Assembly: GCA_034696485.1 (NCBI GenBank)
Contig: JAQIWT010000065.1
Coordinates: 1 to 41,279, forward strand
DNA from: Isohypsibius dastychi
Taxonomy: Eukaryota; Tardigrada; Eutardigrada; Parachela; Isohypsibiidae
Direction: 5' to 3'
DNA length: 41,279 nucleotides
The notes beneath the pieces were generated by a model that ran no database searches, was not told the DNA's origin, and saw nothing but the letters and a program-made list of their open reading frames with translations. Positions 18,418 through 29,057 of this stretch are shown here, piece by piece (positions within the stretch are counted from its first letter, which is position 1; every line of letters begins with the position of its first letter). The translations under genes and the position numbers were made by a program.

Positions 18418-18979
18418 CTTGGATCCAACCAACAGCGATTAACGCTCACAGAGATAGGATCCAGAAAATGACGAAAGTTGATTAAATGACTCGAGCATTA
18501 ACGCAGAGGCATATCCGGTTTCAAAAGCGAATGTTTTGGAAATGAGCGTGGAAATGTCTCCTCACAATTCACTCTGCGGATCAAAAGATTTCTGACAAAG
18601 TCTGTACGGCTCCATCAAATTTTGTGGCTTTTGTTGAGCAACAAGATCATCAATAATCAAGATGAAAATTGGAGAACGTCAGTTTACTCTAGGCAGTTGT
18701 TGCGCGAATGGAAAATGGTCGCTTTTGTGTTTGGTTCAAAGCAGGACGGATTGTTCGACCAACTATTAACCCCCTGCCCCCTTGGGCGGTCCAAGTGGTG
18801 AACTTCCGTTAGCCCTATGAAGGCTCATGTGGTATTCAAATTCCAAAAGAACAGCTGATTGATCTTTTCGAAAAGAAATTTCCAGTTCATTCACTTCGAA
18901 CCGGAAACCGTCCTTGTTCCTGTGTTGGTGGTTCGATAGTTTCTTCGAAGAGTATATATTGAGTCCGGAAACCTGAAAG
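18418..18979. promoter_or_regulatory. Head-to-head promoter region of dlg and the HSD17B7-like gene
   Basis: These 562 bp separate two divergently transcribed start codons. TATATA at 18953-18958 lies only 22 bp before the reductase ATG, so as a TATA box it would give a near-leaderless mRNA. It may equally be AT-rich noise. No open frame here looks coding. Confidence 0.4.
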
Positions 18980-20629
18980 ATGCGTTCTGATCAAAAAGTG
19001 GCAGTAGTGACCGGAGGTTGTGGGTGAGAAAGAATTGTGTTGTGCTTTTGAAGTTTCGGTTTTTCATTCTAAATCGAATGGTCGTCAAATCGTATGCTGT
19101 AGGACTGTATTCAGTCGCTTTGTCTTAATCATGTTTATCGTTATAGTGGAATTGGTTCCGGAATTGTGGAAAAACTGTTGGCTGATAATGTGCGGGTGTG
19201 CATCACTGGTCGCTCTCCCCAGAAGCTCGAGACATTTTTGAAGCAAATGCAAACGAGGTTTCCTGATTCGGACTGCTCGACCGTTCTGTTAGATGTTGGT
19301 GATTGCTCCTCGGTCTTCAAGGCAGCAGAAGATATTCATAAAAAGTAAGTAAAATATTTGCAAAGACTTGTTTTTTTCTTGAAATGGTCATCAGAGGAGT
19401 AATGTTTAGATTCAAAAGGATTGATTTTTTGTTCCTCAACGCTGGAATAATGCCGAAAAGCAGAGTACGTTGGTTGAATGTGCTTAAAGGAGTATTTTCA
19501 GGGTGAGTGATCAGAATTGTTGTTAAATTCGGAAACTTGCACCCGTTTATAAAATCAGACATGTTCTTGGCACAGAAAGGGAATTCACATGTTTCTCACT
19601 GGAGAAGGAATGTTAGAAACGGAAAAGGATTTGTTAACTAAAGATGGCCTTCCTGTCACTTTTGCCACAAATGTCTACGGGCATTATCTTCTGGTCAGCT
19701 TACCGCCTTAGGGCATATGCTTCCGGAAACGACATCTTTTTCTATACTGTACCGGATCTTCTGTTTTTTTCTAGGTTGAAGAGCTGGATGATCTTCTTGG
19801 TGGTCAGTCGGACAACAAATCTCAATTGATATGGACATCTTCGGGATCAGCGGTAGAGAGCGCTTTCGATCCCAATGACATAGCATGTCTCCAGGGGTAT
19901 CCGGTTTTTATTACCAGTTTTAACATGGATGACCTTACCAATATATGTTTGATTGTAGAAAAGATGCATATGCCTCGTCCAAACGGTGTATCGACATCAT
20001 AAGCGCAATCCTGAACGAGAAGATGAACTGGCGTGGAATTTATTCGCATGCAGTCTGTCCGGGGTAGTTTACCTGATTATTTAGTCCATATTTTCCACAT
20101 TTTAAAAAGCAGTGTTTAGGTTGGTTATGACAAATATGACGGATAACATTTTGCCAAAATGGTTTTGGAGTCTAATTTTGCCGCTGTTCTTTTTCGTAAG
20201 TCTTGCTCTTTAGTGAGTTCGAAAATAAGTCCGTAGGTGCGATATGTTCGCTCAGTTGCATTTATATTTTCAGCTTCGAATCATAATTAGGAGCTTCACT
20301 TTAACGACAGATGCCGGTACATATGGCCTGGTACGCAGTAAAAGCTGAATTTTGGAATAAGTTTCACGGTAAATAAGCCTTATTTCTTGTAGATGTGGCT
20401 GACGCGCCAGAATCCGGCTGATCTGAAACCCAACGACAAAATTTTTACGAGAGCTTCTTGGTCAGGACCGTATCTGGAATTTAAACATGTATGATTGACG
20501 TTGGACAATCTGGTTTCAATCGGAGTATGACATGCTTTTCAGATTGAAGTTGACGAAAAAACCAGGAATGCTGTTTATGACGAGCTGTCGGAAATTCGAA
20601 AAAGGGCGTCATCAACGAAAACCAGCTGA
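18980..20629 (+). CDS. HSD17B7: 3-keto-steroid reductase / 17-beta-hydroxysteroid dehydrogenase 7-like SDR
   Basis: This is an NAD(P)H-dependent short-chain dehydrogenase. In vertebrates and yeast the family (HSD17B7/Erg27) reduces 3-keto-sterols at the ER. I read ten exons: 18980-19023, 19147-19344, 19410-19502, 19576-19693, 19775-19896, 19959-20063, 20120-20195, 20274-20330, 20393-20488, 20543-20629. They sum to 996 nt, 331 aa, against about 340 in human. Visible motifs are the cofactor loop TGGCGGIGSG (from residue 11), LNAGIMP (Asn91), the catalytic-Ser strand IWTSSGSA (Ser about 174) and YASSK (Tyr196, Lys200). All catalytic positions are intact. A hydrophobic stretch near 237-255 (WFWSLILPLFF) suits membrane association. 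ATNVYGHYLL and CPGLVMTNMT match the HSD17B7 subfamily better than generic SDRs. Confidence 0.92.
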
Positions 20630-21291
20630 CTGTAAGCTACATGCATTTTGTATGGATGGAGATTATGTTTCGGTTTTTCTGGGTTCCGTGCTCTTTATTC
20701 CAATGAAAGTGGTTTAATAATTTGGTAAACTCAGTTTTATCGAGAAATGAAATCCATTGCAAGCAAACTTGCTGCATAAATTTTCACTGAGGTTCTTGAT
20801 GCAATTTTGTTGGAGAATAGCTAAAATAGGCGGACAACTGACAAAGGATTGGCTGAATAACGCCGCAGTACTTTTTTGACGAAAATTAATTTTATCCTCG
20901 TTTTTGAAGCAGATGTGGACGCATTTCGTTTTGTGTTTGGTAGAGAGAAGTCGGCTAGAAAAAATTTTAAGGTGAGCCAAAGGTCATGAGGGGTGTTTGA
21001 AAGGTGAAATTACAACATTAATACAAATTTACTTGCGTTTTTGTATGAATAATGAAGTCGAAGCCTCTCCGAAAACAGCACATATATATGTGCAGGGCGA
21101 ATGAAGATTCAATTTCAAACCGCCACATCGACCGCAAAGTATGAAATCATCGTATAAAATCTGGATCAATGAGCGCGCTTGTTTAATTTAGTAGTAGTCT
21201 CCATTTTCTTTGGTCAACATTTGCTAATATATCAAAGAGTGAGAGGAAGCTTTATTAAGGGCACGGAGAGTATATTTTGTTAAAAATCAAG
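20630..21291. other. Intergenic region
   Basis: This stretch lies between the reductase stop and the proposed 5' UTR exon of the peptide GPCR. It is AT-rich. A 16-bp perfect palindrome, gcacatatatatgtgc, sits at 21078-21093. I see no gene and no clear poly(A) signal. Confidence 0.4.
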
Positions 21292-21534
21292 ATGAGTTGC
21301 CTTTCCGTGAGGGAAATGCATCATATTGGTCAGATCAGCCAAAGTGCCGTAACTGCTGCACCGTTGAGGAAGCGATGCGGGGAGATCCGTACTCCTATGT
21401 GTCCTGACGAATCGAGCCACCGGAACTCGTATACACTGAACGTCGAAGTTCCAACATGGGAAACGACGGCTGGGCAGAAGGAATGCTCTCTTGCCGACAC
21501 GGTCCAGCTGCCTACTAATTTTTCTTGACATCTG
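21292..21534 (+). other. Probable 5' UTR exon of the GPCR gene with an upstream ORF
   Basis: An ATG at 21292 opens a 79-codon frame that stops at 21528. Six bases later comes a strong donor, G|GTAAGT, at 21535. A matching acceptor, ccacag, ends at 21676, just 20 bp before the GPCR start codon. The best reading is a spliced leader exon that holds an upstream ORF. The uORF protein resembles nothing I know, and it would be expected to reduce GPCR translation. The exon's true 5' end is not visible. Confidence 0.45.
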
Positions 21535-21696
21535 GTAAGTGATTCAGGAGATTCACCGACTTGTTTCCTTGTAGAAAAAAATTATCTTACGATAATTTTC
21601 GGTTTTTTGTGTTTACGTGAATTTTTAGTAACATTTGACTGTCTCTTGTAATGAAACACTTGTGTTTGGGCCACAGTCAACTTTCCTGAAAAGGTC

Positions 21697-24600
21697 ATGG
21701 GAGCGTCACCTTTGGATAACGCAAGCTGCACCAGCGTCGAATACGGAAATGAAACCTTCGACAAGGAAAGTTACATAGCTTCTGTTTTGGGACATAAACA
21801 ATATTCGTTGGGAATGGCTGTTCCAATCTCTATTCTGTATCCAGTATTGTTTGTAAGCGGCATCGTCGGCAACATCCTGACCTGCATGGTCATATACAAG
21901 AATGCGTACATGCACAACACGACCAACTATTATCTCTTCTCCCTGGCAATCTCCGATTTTCTGATGATATTATTTGGTAAGTGAAGCTTTTAGAAAATCC
22001 CGACTTGATTTGCGGATTAGCGCATTAATATATGGGCTGATCAAATCTCTGGTTGTGTTCCGTTTTGATCTTGTCGGCTGCCTTCGGCGTGATCTTATGT
22101 TGCTGTCAATACGAAACATCTAAATTAGTGTGTCCCAGACGCCCAGATGTTAGGTTTTGATCGCAGAAAAATAATCAAAACTGTGAGTTTATTCATTGTC
22201 TTCACAATTGCACCGATGTCATGCGAAAATGTCTGCTGGTGACCCGAAGACTTTTGTTTTTGAGCAGGGTCAGAAGTCCGGAGCTCGGTTGGGTTCTTTC
22301 TAAGTTATCGTAACGGCACTCATTCGTCAGCAAGCATTGTTTTTGTTGTAAGGTAGCGGTAAATACTAATTGCGGTCAACGTTGATTTGACAAGATTTTC
22401 AGGAGATTTTGCTGGAAAGACCGTCTCTAAATTTCAGTGATGATTTAAGTAGTTTGTCACAAAAAGACAAGTGGAATATTTTGTTTCACGTCAGTGGTGC
22501 CATTTGATCCCGTTCTAACTAATTCACATGCCAAGTCTTATTTTCTTGAAACAACGTAAATTGGACATGTCGGTTATAATGATGATCAATTTGAGGCATT
22601 TTATTCCGGCTATGGTCGGAGTACCCGGTTTAAAAATTGTACCAAATCTGGTAAAGTAGAATAAAAAAAAACAGGTAATTCAGTAATGTTTCGATGGGTG
22701 GACTGAACTTAAAATTTTTACTTTGAAGAGCTTGTAACTAAAGAATAGCGGTAGATTCGATGTCCGGCGAACTCGGGCTCTTCCGCTGTCGCCCACACGG
22801 CTTCAATGGGGTCAGATTGAGCGATTTCCGATGTGAAATCATTCCATGATTACTTGCAGTGATTTTCATTATCTTGTCGTCAAGGCAGTTTCCGGCGGCA
22901 AAGCTAATTGTTTCCTCTTGGCCGATAACTAATGTTTCCGGCTAAACTATCTTCTTGATAGATTCCAGTGGGGAGCAGTCGTCCTGCTGATAATTTAATG
23001 GATGGGCTAGTGCTGGTGACCCACTTCAGCGAAGGACTCTCGTTGATGTCACACTTCAAATTTACTCTGTAATGCAATAATTAACTGTATTCACCCTTCA
23101 GCCGTAGAGAAAAGTTTGCAATATGGTTTGCGTGTTTAGTTTCGCATTCTTGCAAACGAGTCCTGCTGACAGCAATTAGTTCTTTGGTCTCTGGTGCTTT
23201 TGTCATTCCAGGGATAGCAATTAATGGCCGTGCCAGGAGCTCTGAAAACAGGAACGTGATCAAACTACGGTTTTGCCCTCCTGTTGTTCTAAAAGACGTC
23301 AGAAAGAACAAAATTTGCCTAATTTTCTAATTGGCTCTCTTTGAGGCTGAACACGTGCATGATTTTGTTAAGCGCACATGTTGAACTTGAAATGAAAAGG
23401 TCACCATGCGTTTCCGGTCTTCCGAGAATAATGATGCTACCGCCTATAACCAGTACTTCCATTTTCAGGATTACCTTTGGAATTATATCAAGTTTGGGCT
23501 CAGTATCCGGTAAGTCGAACTTGACTGAGGATGAAGATCTTACCGTGAACAAATTTCGTTCTACAGTATTTCTTTCCCGAGTTTGTGTGCAAAGGACGGG
23601 CGCTGCTCATGGAAATGACGAGTAAGGAACTATTATAGACATTGCAAGTCGCGCTGGTACCCTGATCAGCTATCCGATCAGTCAGCAAAAATCGCGATTT
23701 TGCTGACTGACTAGACAGGATCAGCTGCGCGAGTTCAGCTGATTCAGTCCGGTTTAAGGGTGACTGATTGGTCCAAACCGCGACTTGCAATGTCTATATT
23801 CACACTCGCCGTTTTTATTAACCACAATAGTATTCTTTGTAGCTAATGCTTCGATTCTAACAATTACGGCGTTCACCGTCGAGCGATACGTTGCAAGTGA
23901 GATGAAGCGCCACCTGTTGAGGAGCTATGTTGTCTGACCTTTATTTTCCTAGTTTGCCATCCAATGAAGATGCAACGGTTTTCCACCCTGACCAGACCGA
24001 AAGTTGCCATAGCCGTAATTTGGTTGTCAGCGTTTGCCTCCGCTTTTCCCTTCTGGTCGTTCTCCGCGATCAACTACCTCAAGAACCCACACACTGGTTG
24101 CGATATGGCGGGTAATTCTAACCTTAACTTACTTGGTGTCTGACATGACCTTCTGATCGTGATTTCCAGAATCAGCCTGGTGCTCCTTGGTTGATAACAA
24201 GAGGGCCGCTGTCATCTTGTTTGTGTTTTCTGTATCCGTATTCTACATCTTGCCGGTGGGTGTTTTGGCCGTTTTGTATTCGCTCATAGGATGGACATTG
24301 AATAACAAAGTACCCCGACGCGCTAATATCGGTCAAATGCGGATGGGATCATCCTCGAGTGAAACAATGAGAATCCAGACGCAGTCACGGAGATCCATCG
24401 TTAGAATGCTGGGTAAGAACATTTAGTTGATCGAATAATTATATTCCATTTAAATACATGTTTGGCGGTTTAAAGGAGTGGTGTGCTTGTTTTTTGTGAT
24501 CCTTTGGAGCCCATACCACACACAGAGAATTTTGTGGGCTACAGTCGATGACTGGGAGGCTCATCCACGAACGGGAACGCTCCGAACGATGAATTTTTAT

Positions 24601-25343
24601 TTGTACACTCTCGGAGGTTAGTTTGTGCTTTTGGGATCTTCCGGTTTGATATTAACAACGGCCATTTTTACGACCTGATTTTTTCATTCAGGTTGTTTTT
24701 ACTACACAACATGTGTTATTAACACAGGTAATACGAGATATTTTTCTAATGTGCGTCCTAAAGTTGTTCAGGCATAAGCGATTACAATTTTTAATTAAAT
24801 TTTTTTTGATTTTGTTAGAATATATCGAGATAAAGCAGAAAATCTCGCTTCCAGTTATTTTGTTGCGATGAGTTGACGGTGCTTTTCGTACATTTTTCGT
24901 GGCGCCCAGTTTCGTGAACTGAACGAATCATGTGCGTAGACATACAATTGTATTTGTTTCTTATTAGATTCTGTCACATTTTCGATCACCAGTCAAATTG
25001 ATTGGTGCGGTTTTTAACTGTTTTGATTTCAGTAATCTACAACGTCATGAGCCGGAGATTTCGCGATGCATTTCGCAGTACTGTTTCTTTCTCCTGTTTC
25101 GACAAGGGGAGGCGGTACTCTGATTGCAGCATTGCTTCCCGTAATTCAACGAGGCGTTACACTGTACGGAAAACATCACACGTCGATGCGTTGGTGATAC
25201 CGGATGTGGTAGAGCTATGCTCTGTTGATCCTGATGGCCGACCCGTGCCAGTTCTCCTTGATCGACTGCGCCAGGATTCGGATGACTTCAATCCCGTTGA
25301 TCCGTTTTTTGGATCTCAGTATTTGGCGCACACTTCTCCGTAG
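21697..25343 (+). CDS. Rhodopsin-class peptide GPCR, CAPA/pyrokinin/neuromedin-U receptor type
   Basis: This seven-pass receptor for an amidated neuropeptide should couple to Gq. I read nine exons: 21697-21976, 23469-23509, 23567-23621, 23843-23896, 23953-24111, 24170-24412, 24476-24616, 24692-24727, 25033-25343. They sum to 1320 nt, 439 aa, with every phase consistent. TM1 is near residues 41-66. LPLELYQVWAQYP closes TM2, and the ECL1 cysteine and EMT lead into TM3, where the DRY motif reads ERY (139-141) followed by VAICHPMKMQ. TM6 contains LFFVILWSPYHTQRILW, a pattern typical of this receptor class. TM7 ends NTVIYNVMSRRFRDAF, so NPxxY is replaced by N-T-V-I-Y (335-339). The cytoplasmic tail is long and Ser/Arg-rich. 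The first coding intron is 1.5 kb, and the intron between exons 3 and 4 contains an inverted-repeat element. Confidence 0.93.
23634..23798. mobile_element. Complete short inverted-repeat element (MITE-like) in a GPCR intron
   Basis: The 165-bp segment starts with tatagacattgcaagtcgcg (23634-23653) and ends with its exact reverse complement (23779-23798), a perfect 20-bp terminal inverted repeat if the TA flanks are included. A second palindrome centred on atcgcgat (about 23677-23710) lies inside. It has no coding capacity. Bases 23659-23710 recur, inverted, at 1-52. The TA ends fit insertion into a TA target, as for Tc1/mariner-type elements. It sits wholly inside the 221-bp intron 23622-23842, so splicing should be unaffected. 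Confidence 0.85.
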
Positions 25344-26338
25344 AAATGGATACATTCATCAGAGGAGCATACACCCGAACGCATGACCGTCACCGACGTC
25401 ATGGAGATTAAGAGCAATCCGTGGTTGATCACTCCCGCATTCAAGATCTGCTGCATGCTCCAGGAAAAAAAAGAACGGGGAAGAGTTTCCACACGATAAA
25501 AACATGAGTGTTATTTGCACTTTTTCGGACTAACTTTAATAACCGTATATGACATTGAGAAAGGCGTCGCTGGCGAAATAGTTATACGATCAATTAGACG
25601 ACTACTGTTGTAAATCGGTTGGTTTGACGTATTTGGGAGCTTGCCGATTTGGATCATGCAATTTTGATCATATTTCATTGGGGTAATAAACCGACGGCTC
25701 GAATTGCCTCGTTGATATGTTCTCCAGTTTCCGTATTCACATGTTTAACAAATGATGACGCGATCCAGTATTGACTATACAAAATGTGACCTTTTTCGTT
25801 TCTTCGCTGAGTTTTGTAGATCTGTACTCAGTTTGGCCTGAGGTGCGAAAGCGGTCTTAGATGCGCCTGCTGCTGTTGTTATTTTCCCTGACATTCTGGA
25901 TTTTACGAATAAAACACACTATCGAAAAGCAATGCGAAGACATGCAGTGACATTTAGAAAATATTTCGTAAAATGAATAGTTATCAGTAAGATATTCATA
26001 TAGAAATCAGTTTGCACGAATAGAAAATTGATTCGAGCAAGCTGTTGATGATGACGATCCCAGCTCGATAAATTAAATGTCCCACACCGGTCCAAGTTGT
26101 TTGCGCCGTGGCAGCTGTTCAAATTACTGCCACTGTTTCTTTTGATGTTTCATCCACATCGAATTACCCCCACGTCGCAAAGAGTCCAGGGCGAGAGCAT
26201 TTCTACATGACGTGAGAAAAAAAATAAGCAATCAGATTGCAAGTGTCGTTATCAGCAGGAAGTAATTTCTTAGTCCGCATGTAACGCTGGTACAATCATA
26301 ATTGAAGCACAGGATGGTTACCACGGTGGACACGCACG
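25344..26338. other. Convergent 3' region of the GPCR and agatoxin-like genes
   Basis: AATAAA at 25685-25690, about 340 bp past the GPCR stop, is the likely poly(A) signal. The rest is AT-rich and ends at the stop codon of the minus-strand peptide gene. No other gene is visible. Confidence 0.45.
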
Positions 26339-27413
26339 TTAGTTTTTCTGAATTTCTATTGCTTTTCTGGACGATTTTAAGTCACACTTTCCAAGCCGTT
26401 TTTTTACTAAGGCAGAAAAAAATGAGCCCCAGTAGAGCGTTTGATTACGTTTACACTGGAAAGCGGAAGACAAAGAATTACAAAAATACTCAAAGAATTA
26501 CAAAGCAGTAACTTATAAATCCAAAATCAAGCTGAGAACCTCACTGCAGTCAAGAAAACCTTTAATCGCGCAATGAACCCAAAAATACATAGTTATTGAA
26601 ATCCTTTTCTACCTTCCTTTTCTTCATAGTTGTAAATTAAAAGAGTTCTTTATGATTCAGAATGTGATTGTACGGATTTTGTTTTTCATAAGTCTAGTAA
26701 TTCGCACTTACACAATTTTGCCCGAAGACAGAACATTTGCATGGTGCGCCATTGCAGCATTCGTTCTAAAAGCAAAGCCATGATTCATTGAGAAATATTA
26801 TTATAAAGAATGTCTGACCTCTCCCCAATACGCACAGCGGGCACCACGTCTTTTACAGGTACGCCTGGAAATATAACGAACTTGCTTTTATGTGAATCCA
26901 AGATAAATCAGATCACTTTCGGCAAATCCGAATCGGCTGCTCTTACTTTTGAGGAAAGGTCAAGTAGCGATCTACCGAAGTATCATCGTAGCTTTCTGCA
27001 GGAACGTAGGCGTCAGCGTCACCAGCTAAGGATGATAAAGGCAGTTAGAAATTAATGCGATTTTAGAGTGTCTTACAACAGAAAGGTTGAATGAATGAGG
27101 AACAAATAGTCTTGATACTAGGACTTCCGGCTGGCTTTTAGACCACTCCTTGATCTTAGCATGCAGTCATAAAAATTTAATTATAAAAGACTTAATGATA
27201 GCAAAAGATAATTCCTGATGGTTGAATGAATTCCCTTAAATGAGGTTTCACTACATTTATTCTGAAGCATCTCAGTATTGTTGGAAGATTTTATCGATGC
27301 TAAGGTTAGGCGCAAAATCTCTTACCTGTCAAGGCTTCCATGTATCCCGAAACAGCCATAATGGATCCAAAAACTATGGCCAGGAACAGGGCTTGTGCAA
27401 GTAACTTGTCCAT
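26339..27413 (-). CDS. Agatoxin-like secreted peptide precursor (inhibitor cystine-knot type)
   Basis: This is a small secreted cysteine-rich peptide. Members of the agatoxin-like peptide family are neuroendocrine peptides in many arthropods, and spider venom forms are recruited copies. I read five exons on the minus strand: 27413-27326, 27025-26947, 26864-26819, 26765-26712, 26455-26339 (384 nt, 127 aa). The first encodes a signal peptide (ALFLAIVFGSIMAVSG). The second is an acidic propeptide ending in Lys-Arg, completed across the junction. The mature part begins TCKRRGARC and continues with ECC and CKC blocks spaced as in the family: C-x6-C-x6-CC-x4-C-x-C-x6-C. The eighth cysteine opens the last exon, directly after the seventh, whereas the family usually has one residue between them. 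Reading through the exon-4 donor gives a stop six codons later, so a seven-cysteine isoform is possible. The last exon and the GTCAGA donor after 26819 are the weakest parts. Confidence 0.78.
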
Positions 27414-27843
27414 TTTAATACTGAAGATTTTTTCGTTCAGCAACAATCTGAAAGCCAAACAAATGTCGTTATTCCAGGTATTATTTCAGAGAAGGGTACA
27501 ATGATACGAAAGGGAGCTCCAATCCCAACCCAATTGCCAATAAAGACTCGCGATATCTGGCACGCGAAAGCATTTTGAACGAAATTATCCGGTTTATCTC
27601 AGTGCGTGACAACACACCAAAAAAAGGGTATAAAGGGTTATTAGAATTTAGCATCAACTCAATAAATCAACGGCCAAAAACAAATTGTTTCCTGAATTCG
27701 GACAAAGTCAGCTAACTACTTGGAAAATCATCACCGGCCAGAAAGGTCATAGAGAACAGGCTGGCAAACGCCGACGATATTCGGATAATTTAAATTCAGA
27801 AAAAGCACAGGAAATAATCACAACAATGGAAAACTTTGAAAGA
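27414..27843. other. Upstream region of the agatoxin-like gene
   Basis: On the minus strand a ggctttcag acceptor ends 36 bases before the agatoxin-like ATG, which suggests a 5' UTR intron. The + strand open frame across 27685-27906 is low in complexity and overlaps the minus-strand exon at its end. I treat it as chance. No other gene is visible. Confidence 0.35.
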
Positions 27844-28981
27844 TTACCTCGTATAACATTTAGTAATCCTTTCCGGGCGTTTTTCAATACGACAAGCTGG
27901 TGGTAATTGATCCCTTTTTTCGACTTGCCAAACAGCTAGAAAAGCAGAGTCAACTACCGGCGCAAGTTTCTTATAAAGATTGGGGGAGAGAGTGATGTGA
28001 AAGTGTTGTCGATGCAGTTCCCCAATCGAATGTTCTATCAATTGTATTGACTGCTCGTCAGCGGAAGCTATCCAGTTGGCACAAGATCCCAGATCTAACT
28101 CAGCTTTATCACTTCCCCCTGCTGCCCCGCTGGACTTTAATGAGATTGAGCGTTTTCCATCCAATGACGTGCCATGTCTAAAATGATTATAACAAACAAT
28201 GACCTTTTATGATGGAAATTCCCGGTTTTCGTGCACTTATTCTTACTGCGGGGAAGAACGCATTAATCTTTTGTTCGAAATGCTCACCTTAAATGCGTTT
28301 TTGACAAAGCTGAATTAGGCGAAACGTTCGATGCATTTAAAGCAAGAAAACATCAAGAAGGTGGGTCTTTTGTAGTCACGGATCAGCATCTAATACTTTT
28401 GATCACGCAGCTCTACGAATACAAATACACATCAACAAAATAGGGCGAACTGCAATCCTCAAGAGTCCAATGAAACCGTTTTTACGCAACCATCAGGAAG
28501 TCGGTGGCGATGCATTAAGTTACAAATTCGGAAATTCAAGAAATTAAATTCCGATCTTTCTAACTCAAATTTTAGCTTGAGTAAAACGGATGGGTCACGC
28601 ACCTCTTGTCATGATGAATGTTGGTGACAAAACGCATCCTGGATTCTCGTCCTTTACAAAACAATTCCTGATCCTCGTCCAGTTATTGTTCACTTTCATG
28701 AAGTCTTCTGTACGGAAACAGCGTGGAATCTCCGGTGGCCCTGCCAGGGAATTGTGCATTGCATCCCACACTTTGCATCTCTGTCGAAGATCGGTGACGG
28801 TAGCGTAGCATTGAAAGATATTGAAACACTACCACTTCGTATGATCAGGAATTCCGAAAACGTTGAACAGCATTCTCACGAGGTTCCAGCTTCCAGCAAG
28901 AAAAACCACAAGGTGGTCAACACTCGATATGGTTTTCACGACACATGAATCCTGTACAAGTGTACCCCTTAAAAGTGACAT
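27844..28981 (-). CDS. Four-exon protein of unknown function
   Basis: I do not recognise this gene. Splice signals and phases support a minus-strand model of exons 28981-28880, 28780-28603, 28309-28288 and 28177-27844 (636 nt, 211 aa). The last three exons join well: the second ends in phase 1 at GTGCGT, the 22-nt microexon runs from phase 1 to phase 2 (GTGAGC donor, aattcag acceptor), and the fourth enters in phase 2 and stays open for 112 codons. The second exon has four cysteines and an Asn-Trp-Thr glycosylation sequon. The fourth contains a Gly/Ser-rich stretch and an amphipathic segment (DEQSIQLIEHSIGELHRQ). The first exon is the doubtful part. It lacks a clear signal peptide, and an alternative start of exon 2 near 28870 is also open. 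The gene could be incomplete at its 5' end. Confidence 0.45.
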
Positions 28982-29057
28982 GGACCCTTAATGTTGTGCA
29001 TCTTGAACGTGAAGGGTCCATGACGTTGAAGTTAAATCCCTGCTTTGTACCCCTTAA
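28961..29057. repeat. Inverted repeat framed by a 12-bp direct repeat
   Basis: TGTACCCCTTAA occurs at 28961-28972 and again at 29046-29057. Between the two copies, CATGGACCCTT (28979-28989) and its reverse complement (29012-29022) can form an 11-bp stem with a 22-nt loop. The first arm covers the proposed start codon of the unknown minus-strand gene. It may be a degraded small transposon or a local RNA or DNA hairpin. No second copy was seen in the window. Confidence 0.6.

Noticed and set aside
21078-21093. 16-bp perfect palindrome gcacatatatatgtgc
   Set aside because: It is mostly an AT alternation in an AT-rich intergenic region, occurs once and has no associated feature, so chance is sufficient.
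28590-28948. Two overlapping + strand open frames
   Set aside because: They overlap the minus-strand exon 28780-28603, which has a donor, an acceptor and cysteine-rich coding character. The + strand frames show no domain or signal peptide.
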